Positions 30,301-32,995 of a DNA stretch of 64,000 nt are shown here, one piece after another. Both the position numbers and the translations under genes were made by a program. Below the pieces are notes generated by a model. The model saw only the letters and a list, made by a program, of their open reading frames with translations, searched no databases and was not told where the DNA came from. Source of the DNA: Lentzea californiensis (lineage in GTDB: Bacteria > Actinomycetota > Actinomycetes > Mycobacteriales > Pseudonocardiaceae); assembly GCF_024648825.1 (NCBI RefSeq), contig NZ_JANBBE010000003.1, forward strand, positions 496,001-560,000, written 5' to 3'. The first letter of the stretch is position 1. Every line of letters starts with the position of its first letter.

Positions 30301-32826
30301 CGCGCGCTGGCGTTCGGGCAGACGGTGGTGTTCCTGCCGCACGACGAACACGTGTCCGTGGAGTCGTTGCACAGCACGCTTTCCGGTGACGGCGTGGCGA
30401 TCGCCGAGATCGTGCCGGGCATGCTCCTGCGCGACCTGGCGGCGCACTGCCGCACGGCCGGTCCGATCGACGGCCTGCGGCTGGTGATCTCGGGTACGGA
30501 CATGTGGACGCACGACGCGCTCACCACCGCCGTGGCCGAGGTTGCGCCGAACGCGTTGCCGGGCAACGTGTTCGGTGTGACCGAGGCGGCGATCGACTCG
30601 ATCTTCCACCCGGTCGGCGACGACCACCCGCAGGCCGTGGTGCCCATCGGCACCCCGCTGGCCGGTGCCCGCGCCGTCATCGTCGACGACGCGATGCGGC
30701 CTGCCCCCGTCGGTGTTCCCGGTGAGCTGCTGGTCGGTGGTCCGGGTGTGGCTCGCGGTTACGTGAACCGGCCCGACCTGACCGCGGAACGGTTCGTGCC
30801 GGACGTCTTCGGCGCGGCCGGCGGCCGGTTGTACCGCACCGGTGACCGGGCTCGGTGGCGTGCCGACGGGACGATCGAGTTCCTGGGTCGTGTCGACGAG
30901 CAGGTCAAGATCCGCGGCTACCGGGTCGAACCCGGCGAGGTCGAGATCGTCATCGGCGACCACCCCGACGTGCGTGATGTTGTTGTGGTGGCACGGGATG
31001 GCGGCCCGCACGGCGGCAAGCGACTGGTCGCCTACGTCGTCGCGGAAGGCGAGTTCAGCTCGAAGGAACTGCGGACCTGGCTGCGCGAGCGCGTGCCGGA
31101 CTACCTCGTCCCGTCGGTGTTCGTGGCGCTGGAGTCGGTGCCGCTCACGCCGAACGGCAAGGTCGACCGCAAGGGCCTGCCCGACCCCGAGCCGGAGACG
31201 ACGGCCGAAGTCTTCGAGGCACCCCGGACGTCCGTCGAGGACGTGCTGGCCGAGGTGTGGGCGCAGGTGCTGGGCCTTGAACGCGTTGGCGTGCACGACA
31301 ACTTCTTCGAGCTCGGCGGCGACTCGATCCTGAGCCTGCAGATCGTGGCACGCACCCGTGCCGCCGGCCTGGGCGTCGACGTGGCGGACGTGTTCGAACA
31401 CCAGACCATCGCCGAGCTGGCCCCTGTCGTGCGGGACACCCCGACCGCCATGCTGGCGGAGCAGGGTGTCGTCACCGGTCCCGTCCCGCTCACCCCGATC
31501 CAGCACTGGTTCGTCGAGCAGGACATCCCGGACCGCGATCACTGGAACTGGTCCGGCGTGTACGAACTGGCCTCCGGCACCGACCCGGAGAGGCTCGCGC
31601 GGGCGCTCGACGCCGTCGTCGCCCACCACGACGCCCTGCGCATCAGGTTCCGCCAGGACGGGGACACCTGGGTGCAGGACAACGACGGTGAGCCGACGCA
31701 GGTCCTGCGCGTCGTCACCGCCGGCGACGACGACGAGGTCGTCGCACACATGACGCGGGCGCAGACGTCGTTGAGCCTGGCGGACGGTCCGCTCCTCGCC
31801 GCGCTCTACTTCGACCGCGGCGCGGAACCGGCCTGGCTGGGGCTCACCGCGCACCACTTCGTCATGGACGGCGTGGCGTGGAACGTCCTGCTGGAGGACC
31901 TGGACACCGCTTACCGGGGTGGACCGCTCGGGCCGAAGACGACGTCGTACCAGCAGTGGGCCGAAGTGCTGCACGCCGACAACCCGGAAGCCGAACGCGC
32001 TCACTGGGCCGCGCAGACCGAGCGGGTCATGACGGTGCCCGCCGACGGCCACGGTGCCAACACCGAGGCGTCGGCCGAAACCGTCCGCACCTGGCTCGAC
32101 GCGAAGTCCACCGAGGTGTTGCTCGGTGAGGCCCACAAGGCCTACCGCACGCAGATCAACGACCTGCTGCTGGCCGCTCTGGTCAGGACGCTGGGCGAGT
32201 GGGCGGGCACCGGCGACGTCACGATCGACCTCGAGAGCCACGGCCGTGAGGCGATCGCCGACGGGGTCGACCTGTCCCGCACCGTCGGGTGGTTCACGTC
32301 GATCTTCCCCGTGCGCCTGCGTCACCAGCGCTTCGGTGACGACGGTGAGCTGATCAAGACGGTGAAGGAACAGCTGCGCACCGTGCCGCGCCGTGGCGTC
32401 GGCTACGGAATCCTCCGTTATCTGGAACGCGACGACAATGTTGTCGAAGCGCCTGCGCGGCCAGTTCTGTTCAACTACCTTGGAGCGTTCGACGCAGCAG
32501 GCGACGACGCGGTCGGCCTGATTCGCGAAGAACTCTCCGCTGACCTGTGCGGACCGACGGAGAACGAACAGGGGAACCGTTCGCACCTCCTGCACATCGA
32601 AGCCGAGCAGACGCCGGACGGGCGCCTGCTGGTCGAGTGGTATTTCAGCACCAACGTGCACCGGGAGGCGACCGTGCAGCGGCTCGCGACCCGCTATGTG
32701 ACCGTGCTGAAGGAGCTGGTCGAGCACTGCCAGTCCGGGGCCGGCGGCGTGACTCCGTCGGACTTCCCGCTGGCCAACATCGATCAAGCGAGTCTCGCCG
32801 CCGTGCTCAAGCAGATGGGAGGGTGA
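1951..32826 (+). CDS. Seven-module nonribosomal peptide synthetase, (C-A-T-E)x7
   Basis: A single uninterrupted frame encodes 10,291 residues (roughly 1.1 MDa). I chose the GTG at 1951 because AAGAGGAG ends 7 nt upstream; an in-frame start 33 nt earlier has no ribosome site. The protein is seven C-A-T-E modules of about 1,460 residues each, with carrier serines at about 994, 2467, 3937, 5403, 6864, 8323 and 9792. Every A domain has the same specificity residues, read as D-V-G-E-V-S-V-I-D-K from FDVSIGDM, AEIVPGM, LVISGTD and GNVFGVTEAAID. This is close to the Orn (DVGEIGSIDK) and Dab (DVGEISAIDK) codes of Bacillus and Paenibacillus synthetases, so a basic residue is predicted seven times. An epimerase domain in every module predicts D configuration. 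There is no C-terminal thioesterase; the last E domain should hand the chain to the second synthetase. Confidence 0.95.
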   Translation: MVERRAPGVRYSLTAAQVDMWLSAELLGDTPEFNPAQYVVLRGPVDEELLRAGARVAAQETDAYRLYFGEHADGAPWQALAGELPDDVMPVVDLRGEADPAEAARAWMHADGARPIDHRSAPLWRWALLRVAGAEYWWYHRAHHLITDIFSFNLLTQRVAEICSGEHRPRYFGSWADVVTEDEAYQHSADRAADERYWLDSVAEAVRDRQDERRADRQRPSRRRTVAVDAALRGAVLDCCAELGMRVPHFLVSAFAAYQRQLTDRDDVVFSLPTAARRSPLARATPGLLANVAPVVLHVPGTTTVRQLTGATTARLAEIGARSRYRGEDLARRIGVAGNGAWFGPTLNVVDFNRSRAFGPDVHADAPRNLAVGPVRDLTVTTYGWSRGDQAWLDVDVEDGVAADAELALHEQRFLDVLEKLARGPVDDGLPSSTVDSGLTRRWGSGATPGAAASVPDLIAGYAETRPEQSAVVCGQDQLSFRELGERADALAARLQRAGVTAESPVAVLVPRGLELAVAFQGVLRSGGVYVPINPGLPAERLAFLLADVGAVAAVTTPELAGELSGFATVLVFGEESPVAEGAPVRVEPGALAYVAYTSGSTGRPKGVAVTHAALSSYVAGWREALTPLGGPGTVLSMSGPGFDVSIGDMTRALAFGQTVVFLPHDEVVSVESLHRTLAGHEVEVAEIVPGMLLRDLAAHCREAGQVESLRLVISGTDMWTYDALVSAVAAVAPNAVPGNVFGVTEAAIDSIFHPVLERPEHEGEVVPIGGPLAGVGVFVVDGSLRPVPVGVEGELLVGGAGLARGYVGRPDLTAERFLPDVFGGSGGRLYRTGDRARWRADGVLEFLGRVDEQVKIRGYRVEPGEVEVVIGDHPDVRDVVVVARDGGPHGGKRLVAYVVAEGEFSGSALRSWLRERVPDYLVPSMFVALDRLPLTPNGKVDRRGLPDPEPETGEVYEAPRTSTEDALAAVWSQVLGVDRVGVHDNFFELGGDSILSLQIVARARAAGLGLGVADVLSRQTVAELAAAVRDSPAVTLAEQGVVTGPVPLTPIQHWFLAQDIEDRDHWNWSGVFELAPGTDPGRLAGALDALVAHHDALRLRFSSGGQHNDGVETAGLLRVVEGDADVVAEMTAAQKSLRLADGPLVAAVFFDRGDLPALLGLVVHHLVMDGVSWNVLLEDLGTAYRSEALGPKTTSFQQWAEQLQTFDPSGERDHWAAATSGVVALPVDRDGLNDERSARVHTTWLDAGTTAALLGDAHKAYRTQGNDLLLAALVRTLGPWAGTDELTIDLESHGREAITDGVDLSRTVGWFTSIFPVQLRRDEDLGTTVKAVKEQLRAVPRRGVGYGALRWLHGELADAPDRPVLFNYLGAAAATGDLLRRELPAASRGAATSGEGTRSHVLNLEVTRTADGRLQVEWHYSAGLHEAATVERLAGAYQRELEAVVEHCRSGVSGLTPSDFPLASLAQHEVDRLAARFPGLADVYRLAPVQSGMLFGVVGAPAEDGLYWGQGIYELTGTVEADRLAGAWRSVIARQAALRSGFVWEGVSEPVQVVLSDVDVPLQAHDWSDLDGDTQQTRLRELLAQDRALGFDLAAPPLTRLYLVDRGLGQHWLLWGLYQGLCDGWSLPVVMDEVLAAYDGSSPAPVRSYREFISWLDGRDPSEAEGFWRSYLDGFEAPTPLPVDRLATSHYAQDRRRTHLDASVTAALVDLARRERVTLSAVVQAAWAKVLSATSGEDEVVFGLTVSGRPADLPGVESTVGLFINTLPVRVAVPADVPFTSWLRELRDNQGAVQRFEYTPLVDAQRWSSVPGGRALFDSIVVLRNYPGGRSRAAGFELSPLLDSVEQGNYPLTFAVDVEAELKIEAEFSTAAFDAVTVERILDQLTVVLTAVTERPDLPVQDVPLQRPEQAAALVAWGETPEPATERPVPDLVDDWARISPEVAVVCGAESLTFAELGFRADALAGRLQNAGVTVGSRVAVLVPRGIDLAVAFQGVLRAGGVYVPVNPGIPAERLAFLLADAGATVAVTTPALAGEVAGLAEVLVLDEDSPGFGALPVRIDPDALAYVAYTSGSTGRPKGVAVSHGALSSYVAGWREGLADLGGPGTVLSMSGPGFDVSIGDMTRALAFGRTVVFLPHDEHVTVESLRETLVDHEVEVAEIVPGMLLRDLAAHCREAGPVKSLRLVISGTDMWTHDALTTAVAEVAPNAVPGNVFGVTEAAIDSIFHPVGEDHPAAVVPIGTPLAGARAVVVDARMRPAPVGVPGELLVGGSGVAQGYVGRPDLTSERFVPDVFGGSGGRLYRTGDRARWRADGTIEFLGRVDEQVKIRGYRVEPGEVEVVIGDHPDVRDVVVVARDGGPHGGKRLVAYVVAEGEFSSSVLRAWLRERVPDYLVPSVFVALDRLPLTPNGKVDRRGLPEPELEAVAETYVAPRTAVEEILAAVWSGVLGVERVGVHDNFFELGGDSILSLQIVARTRAADLGVDVADVFAHQTIAELALVVREAPAVSLAEQGVVTGAVPLTPIQHWFLAQDVPNRDHWNWSGVFELAPGTDPVRLGQALDVLVAHHDALRIRFGPDGQHNAPVGTGGFLRVVVGDEAVVAEMTAAQTSLRLNDGPLVAAVYFDRGDQPAWLGLTVHHLVMDGVSWNVLLEDLGTAYRSEALGPKTTSFQQWAEHLLELEAGGEREHWAAATSDVVALPADGDGPNTEASSTVVSTWLDADTTAALFGEAHRAYRTQANDLLLAALANVLGEWAGTEHVTVDLESHGREGLDLSRTVGWFTSIFPVRLSRYEGVGATVKAVKEQLRAVPRRGVGYGVLRWAQDEPAGAPDRPVLFNYLGAFDAVDSAGLIRRELPAELAGPMQGPGGTRAYPLQLEVVRADDGRLRIDWLHSTNLHRSETVERVAAHYVEALRALVAHCRTGVTGFTPSDFPLASLTQDEFDGLAERYPVADVYRLAPVQSGMLFGVAGSPVDGLYWGQSVYDLAGPIDTDRLAGVWRSVISRHAALRSGFVWEGVSEPVQVVLSDVDVPLQVRDWSDLDGDTQQTRLRELLAEDRALGFDLAAPPLMRLYLVDRGEGRLWLVWGLYQGLCDGWSLPVVMDEVLAAYDGSPLAPVRSYREFISWLDRRDPDESESFWRRALDGFEAPTPLPVDRLAAGHYAQDRRRTMLDERVTTKLVELARRERVTLSTVVQAAWAKVLSASSGEDDVLFGLTVSGRPADLAGVESIVGLFINTLPVRAVVPADVPFTSWLRELQDNQVAVQRFEYTPLVDVQRWSAVPGGRALFDSIVVFGNYPHRELPDDLAEIPDGYASVDSVEQGNYPLTFAVDLERTLRIEAEFSTAAFDAVTVERVLDQLVVVLTAVAERPSLAVADVPLQRPEQAAELVAWGETPVPATEPSVPELIHSWSDTDAVAVVCGEDRLTFAELNARADGLAVRLQGAGVTVESPVAVLVPRGLELAVAFQGVLRSGGVYLPINPGLPAERLAFLLADAGADVAVTTAALVGELAGFAGEVLLVEDVAVVGELAPVDPDSLAYIAYTSGSTGRPKGVAVTHAALSSYVAGWRDGLAALGGPGPVLSMSGPGFDVSIGDMTRALAFGQRVVFLPHDEHVSVESLHATLVEHRIEIAEIVPGMLLRDLAAHCRVAGPVESLRLVISGTDMWTHDALTAAVREVAPNAVPGNVFGVTEAAIDSIFHAVTEDHPAAVVPIGTPLAGARAVVVDSALRPVPVGVPGELLVGGAGVARGYLGRPDLTSARFVPDLFGAGGDRLYRTGDRARWRADGTIEFLGRVDEQVKIRGYRVEPGEVEVVIGDHPDVRDVVVVARDGGPHGGKRLVAYVVAEGEFSGSALRSWLRERVPDYLVPSVFVALDRLPLTPNGKVDRRGLPDTEPETTGEAYVAPRTAAEETLAAVWSGVLGVDRVGVHDNFFELGGDSILSLQIVARVRAAGLGVDVADVFAHQTVAALAAVVRDTPAVTLAEQGVVTGPVPLTPIQHWFLAQDIPNRDHWNWSGMFELAPGTDPERLGRALDVLVTHHDALRLRFTPESQYLAPVDGSALLRVVEGDEAVVAEMTAAQTSLRLADGPLMAAVFFDRGDQPAWLGLTVHHLVMDGVSWNVLLEDLDAVYAGRELGPKTTSFQQWAEVLQDLDARGERETWLAQTADVVAVPQDQDGPNTETSAGVVRSWLDAGTTAALLGDAHRAYRTQANDLLLAALAQALGEWAGSGHVTVDLESHGREAVADGVDMSRTVGYFTSIFPVRLTHESDPAAAIKAVKEELRAVPRRGVGYGALRWLQGDLADVPERPVLFNYLGAFDAVDSLGLIRRELPADLAGPSEGPGGTRSHLLQIEAEQDADGRLQVDWHFSHNLHDMVTVERVAARYVEALRRLVAHCRSGATGFTPSDFPLASLTQPEVDGLSERYPLVDVHRLAPVQSGMLFGVAGSPVDGLYWGQGVYDLTGPMDAERLAGAWRQVISRHAALRSGFVWEGVSEPVQVVLAEVDVPLERLDWSRLGDVVQQEQLRVLLDEDRALGFDLAAPPLTRLYLVDRGQGRLWLVWGLYQGLCDGWSLPVVMDEVSALYQGRALEPVRSYRDFIAWLGRRDPAESEGFWRTHLAGFEAPTALPADRLAASHYDQDRRRLRLDETVTGRLVDLARRERVTLSTVVQAAWALLLSTYSGDDDVIFGLTVSGRPADLAGVESMVGLFINTLPVRAVVPTDMTFAAWLPRLQDNQVALQRFEYTPLVDVQRWSEVPHGRALFDSIVVFGNYPQEELPEDLGGLQAADSVEQGNYPLTFAVDLERTLRVEAEFSTAAFDAITVERILDQLAVVLTAVAEQPELLVRDVPVQRPDQAAELVAWGATPVPSAELPVPDLIAGWASSEVAAVCGDEQLTFAELNARADSLATRLRRAGVTVGSPVAVLVPRGLELAIAFQGVLRSGGVYVPINPGLPAERLAFLLADAGVVAAVTTSALDGFAGEVLPVDDESAVVGELAPVDPNALAYIAYTSGSTGRPKGVAVTHAALSSYVAGWRDGLRALGGPGAVLSMSGPGFDVSIGDMTRALAFGQRVVFLPHDEHVTVESLHRTLVDHDVEVAEIVPGMLLRDLAAYSRTAGPVESLRLVISGTDLWTHDALTAAVREVAPNALPGNVFGVTEAAIDSIFHAVTEDHPAAVVPIGTPLAGAQAFVVDGSLRPAPVGVPGELLVGGSGVAQGYVGRPDLTAERFVPDLFTGSGERLYRTGDRARWRADGTIEFLGRVDEQVKIRGYRVEPGEVEVVIGDHPDVRDVVVVAREGGPHGGKRLVAYVVAEGEFSGSVLRAWLRERVPDYLVPSVFVALDRLPLTPNGKVDRRGLPDPEPETTGEAYVAPRTAAEETLAAVWSGVLGVERVGVQDNFFELGGDSILSLQIVARVRAAGLGVDVADVFAHQTIAELALVVRDAPAESSAEQGVVTGPIPFTPIQRWFLAQDIPDRDHWNWSGMFELAPGTDPGRLGRALDALVAHHDALRIRFTPDGQHNAGVEASDVLRVVAVDDVVAEMTAAQKSLRLADGPLLAAVYFDRGDQPAWLGLTVHHLVMDGVSWNVLLEDLDTAYQGGSFAPKTTSFQAWAEQLQTIDAAEERDHWAAATADVTVVPVDGHGPNSEASGAVVQSWLDAETTAALLGDAHRAYRTQGNDLLLTALAQALGEWTGSDHVTIDLESHGREGADLSRTVGWFTSIFPVRLTHESDPAAAIKAVKEELRAVPRRGVGYGALRWLHGELADVPERPVLFNYLGAYDAADSAGLIRRELPADLAGPSEGEGGTRSHLLQLEVQQSADGRLSIEWFHSSAVHDTATVERVAARYVEALRELVAHCRSASGFTPSDFPLAALAQPEIDLLAERYPLADVYRLSPVQSGMLFGVVGSPVDGLYWAQNVYDLAGPIDVEKFAAAWREVIGRHAPLRSGFVWEGVSEPVQVVPTDIDVPLTTHDWSGLDEAAQQVRLQELLDHDRALGFDLARPPLIRLYLVDRSNGQNWLVWGLYQGLCDGWSLPVVMDEVSAAYQRQALPPVRPYRDYIAWLGQRDTAATEGFWRTYLDGFEAPTALPADRLAASHYAQDRRRTHLSESVTAGLVELARRERVTLSTVVQAAWAKVLSASSGEDDVVYGLTVSGRPADLAGVESMVGLFINTLPVRAAVPVDTSFAAWLPALRDNQVALQRFEYTPLVDVQRWSAVPHGRALFDSIVVFGNFPQEELPEDLGGVQATESVEQGNYPLTFAVDLESTLKIEAEFSTAAFDAATVERILDQLVVVLTVVAEQPELAVGDVPLQRPEQAAELVAWGRTPEPVTELPVPDLVDGWAHATPDAVAVVCGEESLTFEVLGARADALAARLQRAGVTVGSPVAVLVPRGLELAVAFQGVLRSGGVYVPINPGLPAERLAFLLADASVVAAVTTSALDGFTGEVLPVDDVSAVPGEPLAPVDPNALAYIAYTSGSTGRPKGVAVTHAALSSYVAGWRDGLAGLGGPGAVLSMSGPGFDVSIGDMTRALAFGQRLVFLPHDEHVTVESLHHTLVEHSVEVAEIVPGMLLRDLAAYSRTAGPVESLRLVISGTDLWTHDALTSAVAEVAPNAVPGNVFGVTEAAIDSIFHPVGDDHPAAVVPIGTPLAGAQAFVVDGSLRPVPVGVPGELLVGGSGLAQGYVGRPDLTAERFVPGAAGERLYRTGDRARWRADGTIEFLGRVDEQVKIRGYRVEPGEVEVVLGDHPDVRDVVVVARDGGPHGGKRLVAYVVAEGEFSGSVLRAWLRERVPDYLVPSVFVALDRLPLTPNGKVDRRGLPDPEPETSGEAYVAPRTAAEEALAAVWSQVLGAERVGVHDNFFELGGDSILSLQIVARVRAAGLGVDVADVFAHQTIAELALAVRDTPAETLAEQGVVTGPIPFTPIQHWFLAQDIPNRDHWNWSGMFELAPGTDPGRLASALDAVLAHHDALRIRFTPDGQYNAPVETGVLRVVEGDHDLVAEMTVAQKSLRLADGPLVAAVFFDRGPQPAWLGVTVHHLVMDGVSWNILLEDLDIAYRGGVLAPKTTSFKAWAEQLQTLDPSAEREHWTAATADVVTLPADGDGTNTEASEAIVQSWLDAETTVTLLGDAHKAYRTQGNDLLLTALAQALGEWAGSDHVTIDLESHGREGADLSRTVGWFTSIFPVRLSRHDEPDAAIKAVKEELRAVPRLGVGYGALQLVDVPERPVLFNYLGAYDGNDDPAGLIRRELDGDLAGPTEGEGGTRSHLLQLEVQQTADGRLSIEWFHSSAVHDTATVERVAARYVEALRELVAHCRSAGGFTPSDFPLASLTQPEVDGLAARYPLVDVYRLAPVQSGMLFGVVGSPVDGLYWGQSVYDLAGPIDVERFAAAWRAVIARHASLRSGFVWEGVAEPVQVVLGDVDVPLTAHDWSGLDEAAQQVRLEELLADDRALGFDLARPPLTRLYVVDRGNGQNWLVWGLYQGLCDGWSLPLVMDEVSAAYQGGALEPTRPYRDFIAWLDGRDPAEPEAFWREYLAGFEAPTPLPADRLAVSHYAQDRRRTHLDEGVTAGLVALARRERVTLSTVVQAAWAKVLADTSGEDDVVFGLTVSGRPAELAGVESIVGLFINTLPVRTVVPANVPFTSWLHDLRDNQVSLQRFEFTPLVDVQRWSAVPHGRALFDSIVVFGNYPQEELPEDLGEDWLQATESVEQGNYPLTFAVDLEATLKIEAEFSTAAFDAVTVERILDQLVVVLTAVAQRPGLRVQDVPLHRPEQAAEIVRWGGTTAPLTESPVPDLIAGWASYEIAVICGDERLTFAELGARADALAARLQRAGVTVGSPVAVLVPRGIDLAVAFQGVLRAGGVYVPINPGLPADRVAFLLADVGAVVAVTAEALAGFTGEVLALDDASPVFDAVPVRIDPGALAYVAYTSGSTGRPKGVAVTHGALSSYVAGWRDGLRALGGPGAVLSMSGPGFDVSIGDMTRALAFGQTVVFLPHDEHVSVESLHHTLRTHDVAIAEIVPGMLLRDLAAHCRTAGPVESLRLVISGTDMWTHEALTTAVAEVAPNAVPGNVFGVTEAAIDSIFHPVGEDHPAAVVPIGTPLAGAQAFVVDGSLRPAPVGVPGELLVGGPGVAQGYVGRPDLTSERFVPDVFGGSGQRLYRTGDRARWRADGTIEFLGRVDEQVKIRGYRVEPGEVEVVIGDHPDVRDVVVVARDGGPHGGKRLVAYVVAEGEFSGSALRAWLRERVPDYLVPSVFVALDRLPLTPNGKVDRRGLPDPEPESAGEQYVAPRTAAEETLAAVWSGVLGVERVGVHDNFFELGGDSILSLQIVARVRAAGLGIDVADVFAHQSVAELASAVRDAPAESLAEQGVVTGPVPFTPIQRWFLAQDIPDRDHWNWSGMFELAPGTDPDRLGRALDVLVAHHDALRIRFSADDQHNAPVDGGGLLRVTDGDVVAEMTAAQKSLRLADGPLLAAVYFDRGDQPAWLGLTVHHLVMDGVSWNVLLEDLETAYQGGSLPPKTISFQQWALQLQEDDPSAEREHWVAATADVVTLPDAGGPNVDASEAIVQSWLDAETTTALLGDAHKTYRTQGNDLLLTALAQALGEWAGSDHVTIDLESHGREGADLSRTVGWFTSIFPVRLTNQEDPATAIKAVKEELRAVPRRGVGYGVLRWLRDDLADVPDRPVLFNYLGTYDGNDDSAGLIRRELDGDLAGPSEGEGGKRSHLLQLEVQQSADGRLSIEWFHSTNNHDTATVERVAARYVEALRELVAHCRSAVGGFTPSDFPLATLTQSEVDGLTGRHPSLVDVYRLAPVQSGMLFGVVGAPDEGDGLYWGQGVYDLAGSIDAERLAGAWRQVITRHAALRSGFVWEGVSEPVQIVLAGVDVPLTTHDWSDLDEAAQQLRLQELLADDRALGFDLARPPLTRLYLVDRGNEQNWLVWGLYQGLCDGWSLPVVMDEVSVAYQRQALPPVRPYRDYIAWLGQRDPAATEGFWRTYLNGFEAPTALPVDRLAASHYAQDRRRTHLQENVTTRLVELARRERVTLSTVVQAAWAKVLSASSGEDDVVFGLTVSGRPADLAGVESMVGLFINTLPVRAEIPGRTPFSAWLHELRDNQIALQRFEFTPLVDVQRWSAVPHGRGLFDSIVVFGNYPQEEAPADSGEEWADAVESVEQGNYPLTFAVDLESTLKIEAEFSTAAFDAATVERVLDQLVVVLTAVAHEPGLAVADLPLQRPEQAARLVAQGETPAPIAELPVPELVQSWARTGAVAAKCGDERLTFAELDARSAGLAARLQHAGVTAESPVAVLVPRGIDLAIAFQGVLRSGGVYVPVNPGLPEERLAFLLADAGVVAAVTTEAFAGELAGFTGEVLVLDGTVIDGPPVRIDPEALAYIAYTSGSTGRPKGVAVTHGALSSYVAGWRDGLAELGGPGAVLSMSGPGFDVSIGDMTRALAFGQTVVFLPHDEHVSVESLHSTLSGDGVAIAEIVPGMLLRDLAAHCRTAGPIDGLRLVISGTDMWTHDALTTAVAEVAPNALPGNVFGVTEAAIDSIFHPVGDDHPQAVVPIGTPLAGARAVIVDDAMRPAPVGVPGELLVGGPGVARGYVNRPDLTAERFVPDVFGAAGGRLYRTGDRARWRADGTIEFLGRVDEQVKIRGYRVEPGEVEIVIGDHPDVRDVVVVARDGGPHGGKRLVAYVVAEGEFSSKELRTWLRERVPDYLVPSVFVALESVPLTPNGKVDRKGLPDPEPETTAEVFEAPRTSVEDVLAEVWAQVLGLERVGVHDNFFELGGDSILSLQIVARTRAAGLGVDVADVFEHQTIAELAPVVRDTPTAMLAEQGVVTGPVPLTPIQHWFVEQDIPDRDHWNWSGVYELASGTDPERLARALDAVVAHHDALRIRFRQDGDTWVQDNDGEPTQVLRVVTAGDDDEVVAHMTRAQTSLSLADGPLLAALYFDRGAEPAWLGLTAHHFVMDGVAWNVLLEDLDTAYRGGPLGPKTTSYQQWAEVLHADNPEAERAHWAAQTERVMTVPADGHGANTEASAETVRTWLDAKSTEVLLGEAHKAYRTQINDLLLAALVRTLGEWAGTGDVTIDLESHGREAIADGVDLSRTVGWFTSIFPVRLRHQRFGDDGELIKTVKEQLRTVPRRGVGYGILRYLERDDNVVEAPARPVLFNYLGAFDAAGDDAVGLIREELSADLCGPTENEQGNRSHLLHIEAEQTPDGRLLVEWYFSTNVHREATVQRLATRYVTVLKELVEHCQSGAGGVTPSDFPLANIDQASLAAVLKQMGG
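6397..10800 (+). other. NRPS module 2: C(degenerate) - A(basic) - T - E
   Basis: Residues 1483-2950. The C domain opens with YRLAPVQSGMLFG, the signature style of D-accepting C domains that follow an E domain. At the HHxxxDG position it reads Y1619-Q-G-L-C-D1624-G, so both histidines are missing while Asp-Gly is kept. The later SGRPADLPGVES and GLFINTLPVR motifs are intact. The A domain has the shared basic-residue code, the carrier serine is at about 2467, and the E domain has an intact HHLVMDG. Confidence 0.85.
10801..15225 (+). other. NRPS module 3: C(degenerate) - A(basic) - T - E
   Basis: Residues 2951-4425. The C domain motif is Y3088-Q-G-L-C-D3093-G in place of HHxxxDG. The A domain has the same ten pocket residues as module 2. 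The carrier serine is at about 3937. The E domain has HHLVMDG, LESHGRE and PRRGVGYG. Here the E domain begins its conserved block TVGYFTSIF, where the neighbouring modules have TVGWFTSIF. Confidence 0.85.
15226..19605 (+). other. NRPS module 4: C(degenerate) - A(basic) - T - E
   Basis: Residues 4426-5885. The C domain motif begins at Y4562 (YQGLCDG). The A domain has GTDLW where modules 1-3 have GTDMW, which is outside the ten pocket positions. The carrier serine is at about 5403, preceded by VGVQDNFFELGG (Gln for the usual His). The E domain motifs are intact. Confidence 0.85.
19606..23976 (+). other. NRPS module 5: C(degenerate) - A(basic) - T - E with short deletion
   Basis: Residues 5886-7342. 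The C domain motif begins at Y6022 (YQGLCDG). The carrier serine is at about 6864. In the E domain the stretch after GVGYGAL is about six residues shorter than in the sister modules (LQLVDVPERPV against LRWLHGELADVPERPV), and PRRG is PRLG. HHLVMDG, LESHGRE and FNYLG are kept, so the domain is probably still active. Confidence 0.82.
23977..28368 (+). other. NRPS module 6: C(degenerate) - A(basic) - T - E
   Basis: Residues 7343-8806. The C domain motif begins at Y7479 (YQGLCDG, followed by WSLPLVMDEV). The A domain pocket is identical to the other six. The carrier serine is at about 8323. The E domain motifs are intact. Confidence 0.85.
28369..32823 (+). other. NRPS module 7: C(degenerate) - A(basic) - T - E (C-terminal E)
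   Basis: Residues 8807-10291. The C domain motif begins at Y8945 (YQGLCDG). The carrier serine is at about 9792. The E domain is the most divergent of the seven (AHHFVMDGVAW) and closes the protein shortly after TPSDFPLANIDQ. Ending on an E domain suits transfer in trans to the D-accepting C domain that starts the second synthetase. Confidence 0.85.
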
Positions 32827-32971
32827 TCAAGTAAAGCTCGGGGGCACCTAGCGCACTGGGGTCTGCGCATCTGGGGGAATGAATTACACGGTGATGAACG
32901 GTTCTATTCGGCGTGCCAATTTAAATTGATCATGGCCGCCCTGAATGACCCTCATGCGAATGTCTTATGAC

Positions 32972-32995
32972 TGGTCATGGGGAATGGCTTGACCA
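32972..32995. promoter_or_regulatory. Inverted repeat overlapping a -35 box (possible operator)
   Basis: TGGTCA (32972-32977) and TGACCA (32990-32995) form perfect 6-bp arms around a 12-nt spacer. The right arm overlaps the candidate -35 element TTGACC. No regulator gene in the cluster is an obvious partner. Confidence 0.35.

Larger units (their letters stand above)
1951..32823 (+). repeat. Seven tandem 4.4-kb module repeats within one gene
   Basis: The carrier serines recur at intervals of about 1,473, 1,470, 1,466, 1,461, 1,459 and 1,469 residues. Between modules the A-T segment is nearly identical over long blocks, including identical nucleotide strings such as the GTTGTTGTGGTGGC segment coding VVVVA just after HPDVRD. 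The C domain of module 1 is the only unrelated piece. This is the pattern expected from recent tandem duplication or gene conversion. Confidence 0.85.

Noticed and set aside
23872..32787. Very long open frame on the minus strand (about 2,970 codons), with similar ones at 15256-19224, 11320-14277, 19318-22227, 33037-37515 and 37525-41484
   Set aside because: These mirror the NRPS modules, arising because high third-position GC suppresses stops in the opposite frame. They have no recognisable domains and repeat with the module period.
1951..32823. Repeat array of the CRISPR or satellite type
   Set aside because: The repeats are 4.4-kb coding modules in one continuous reading frame.
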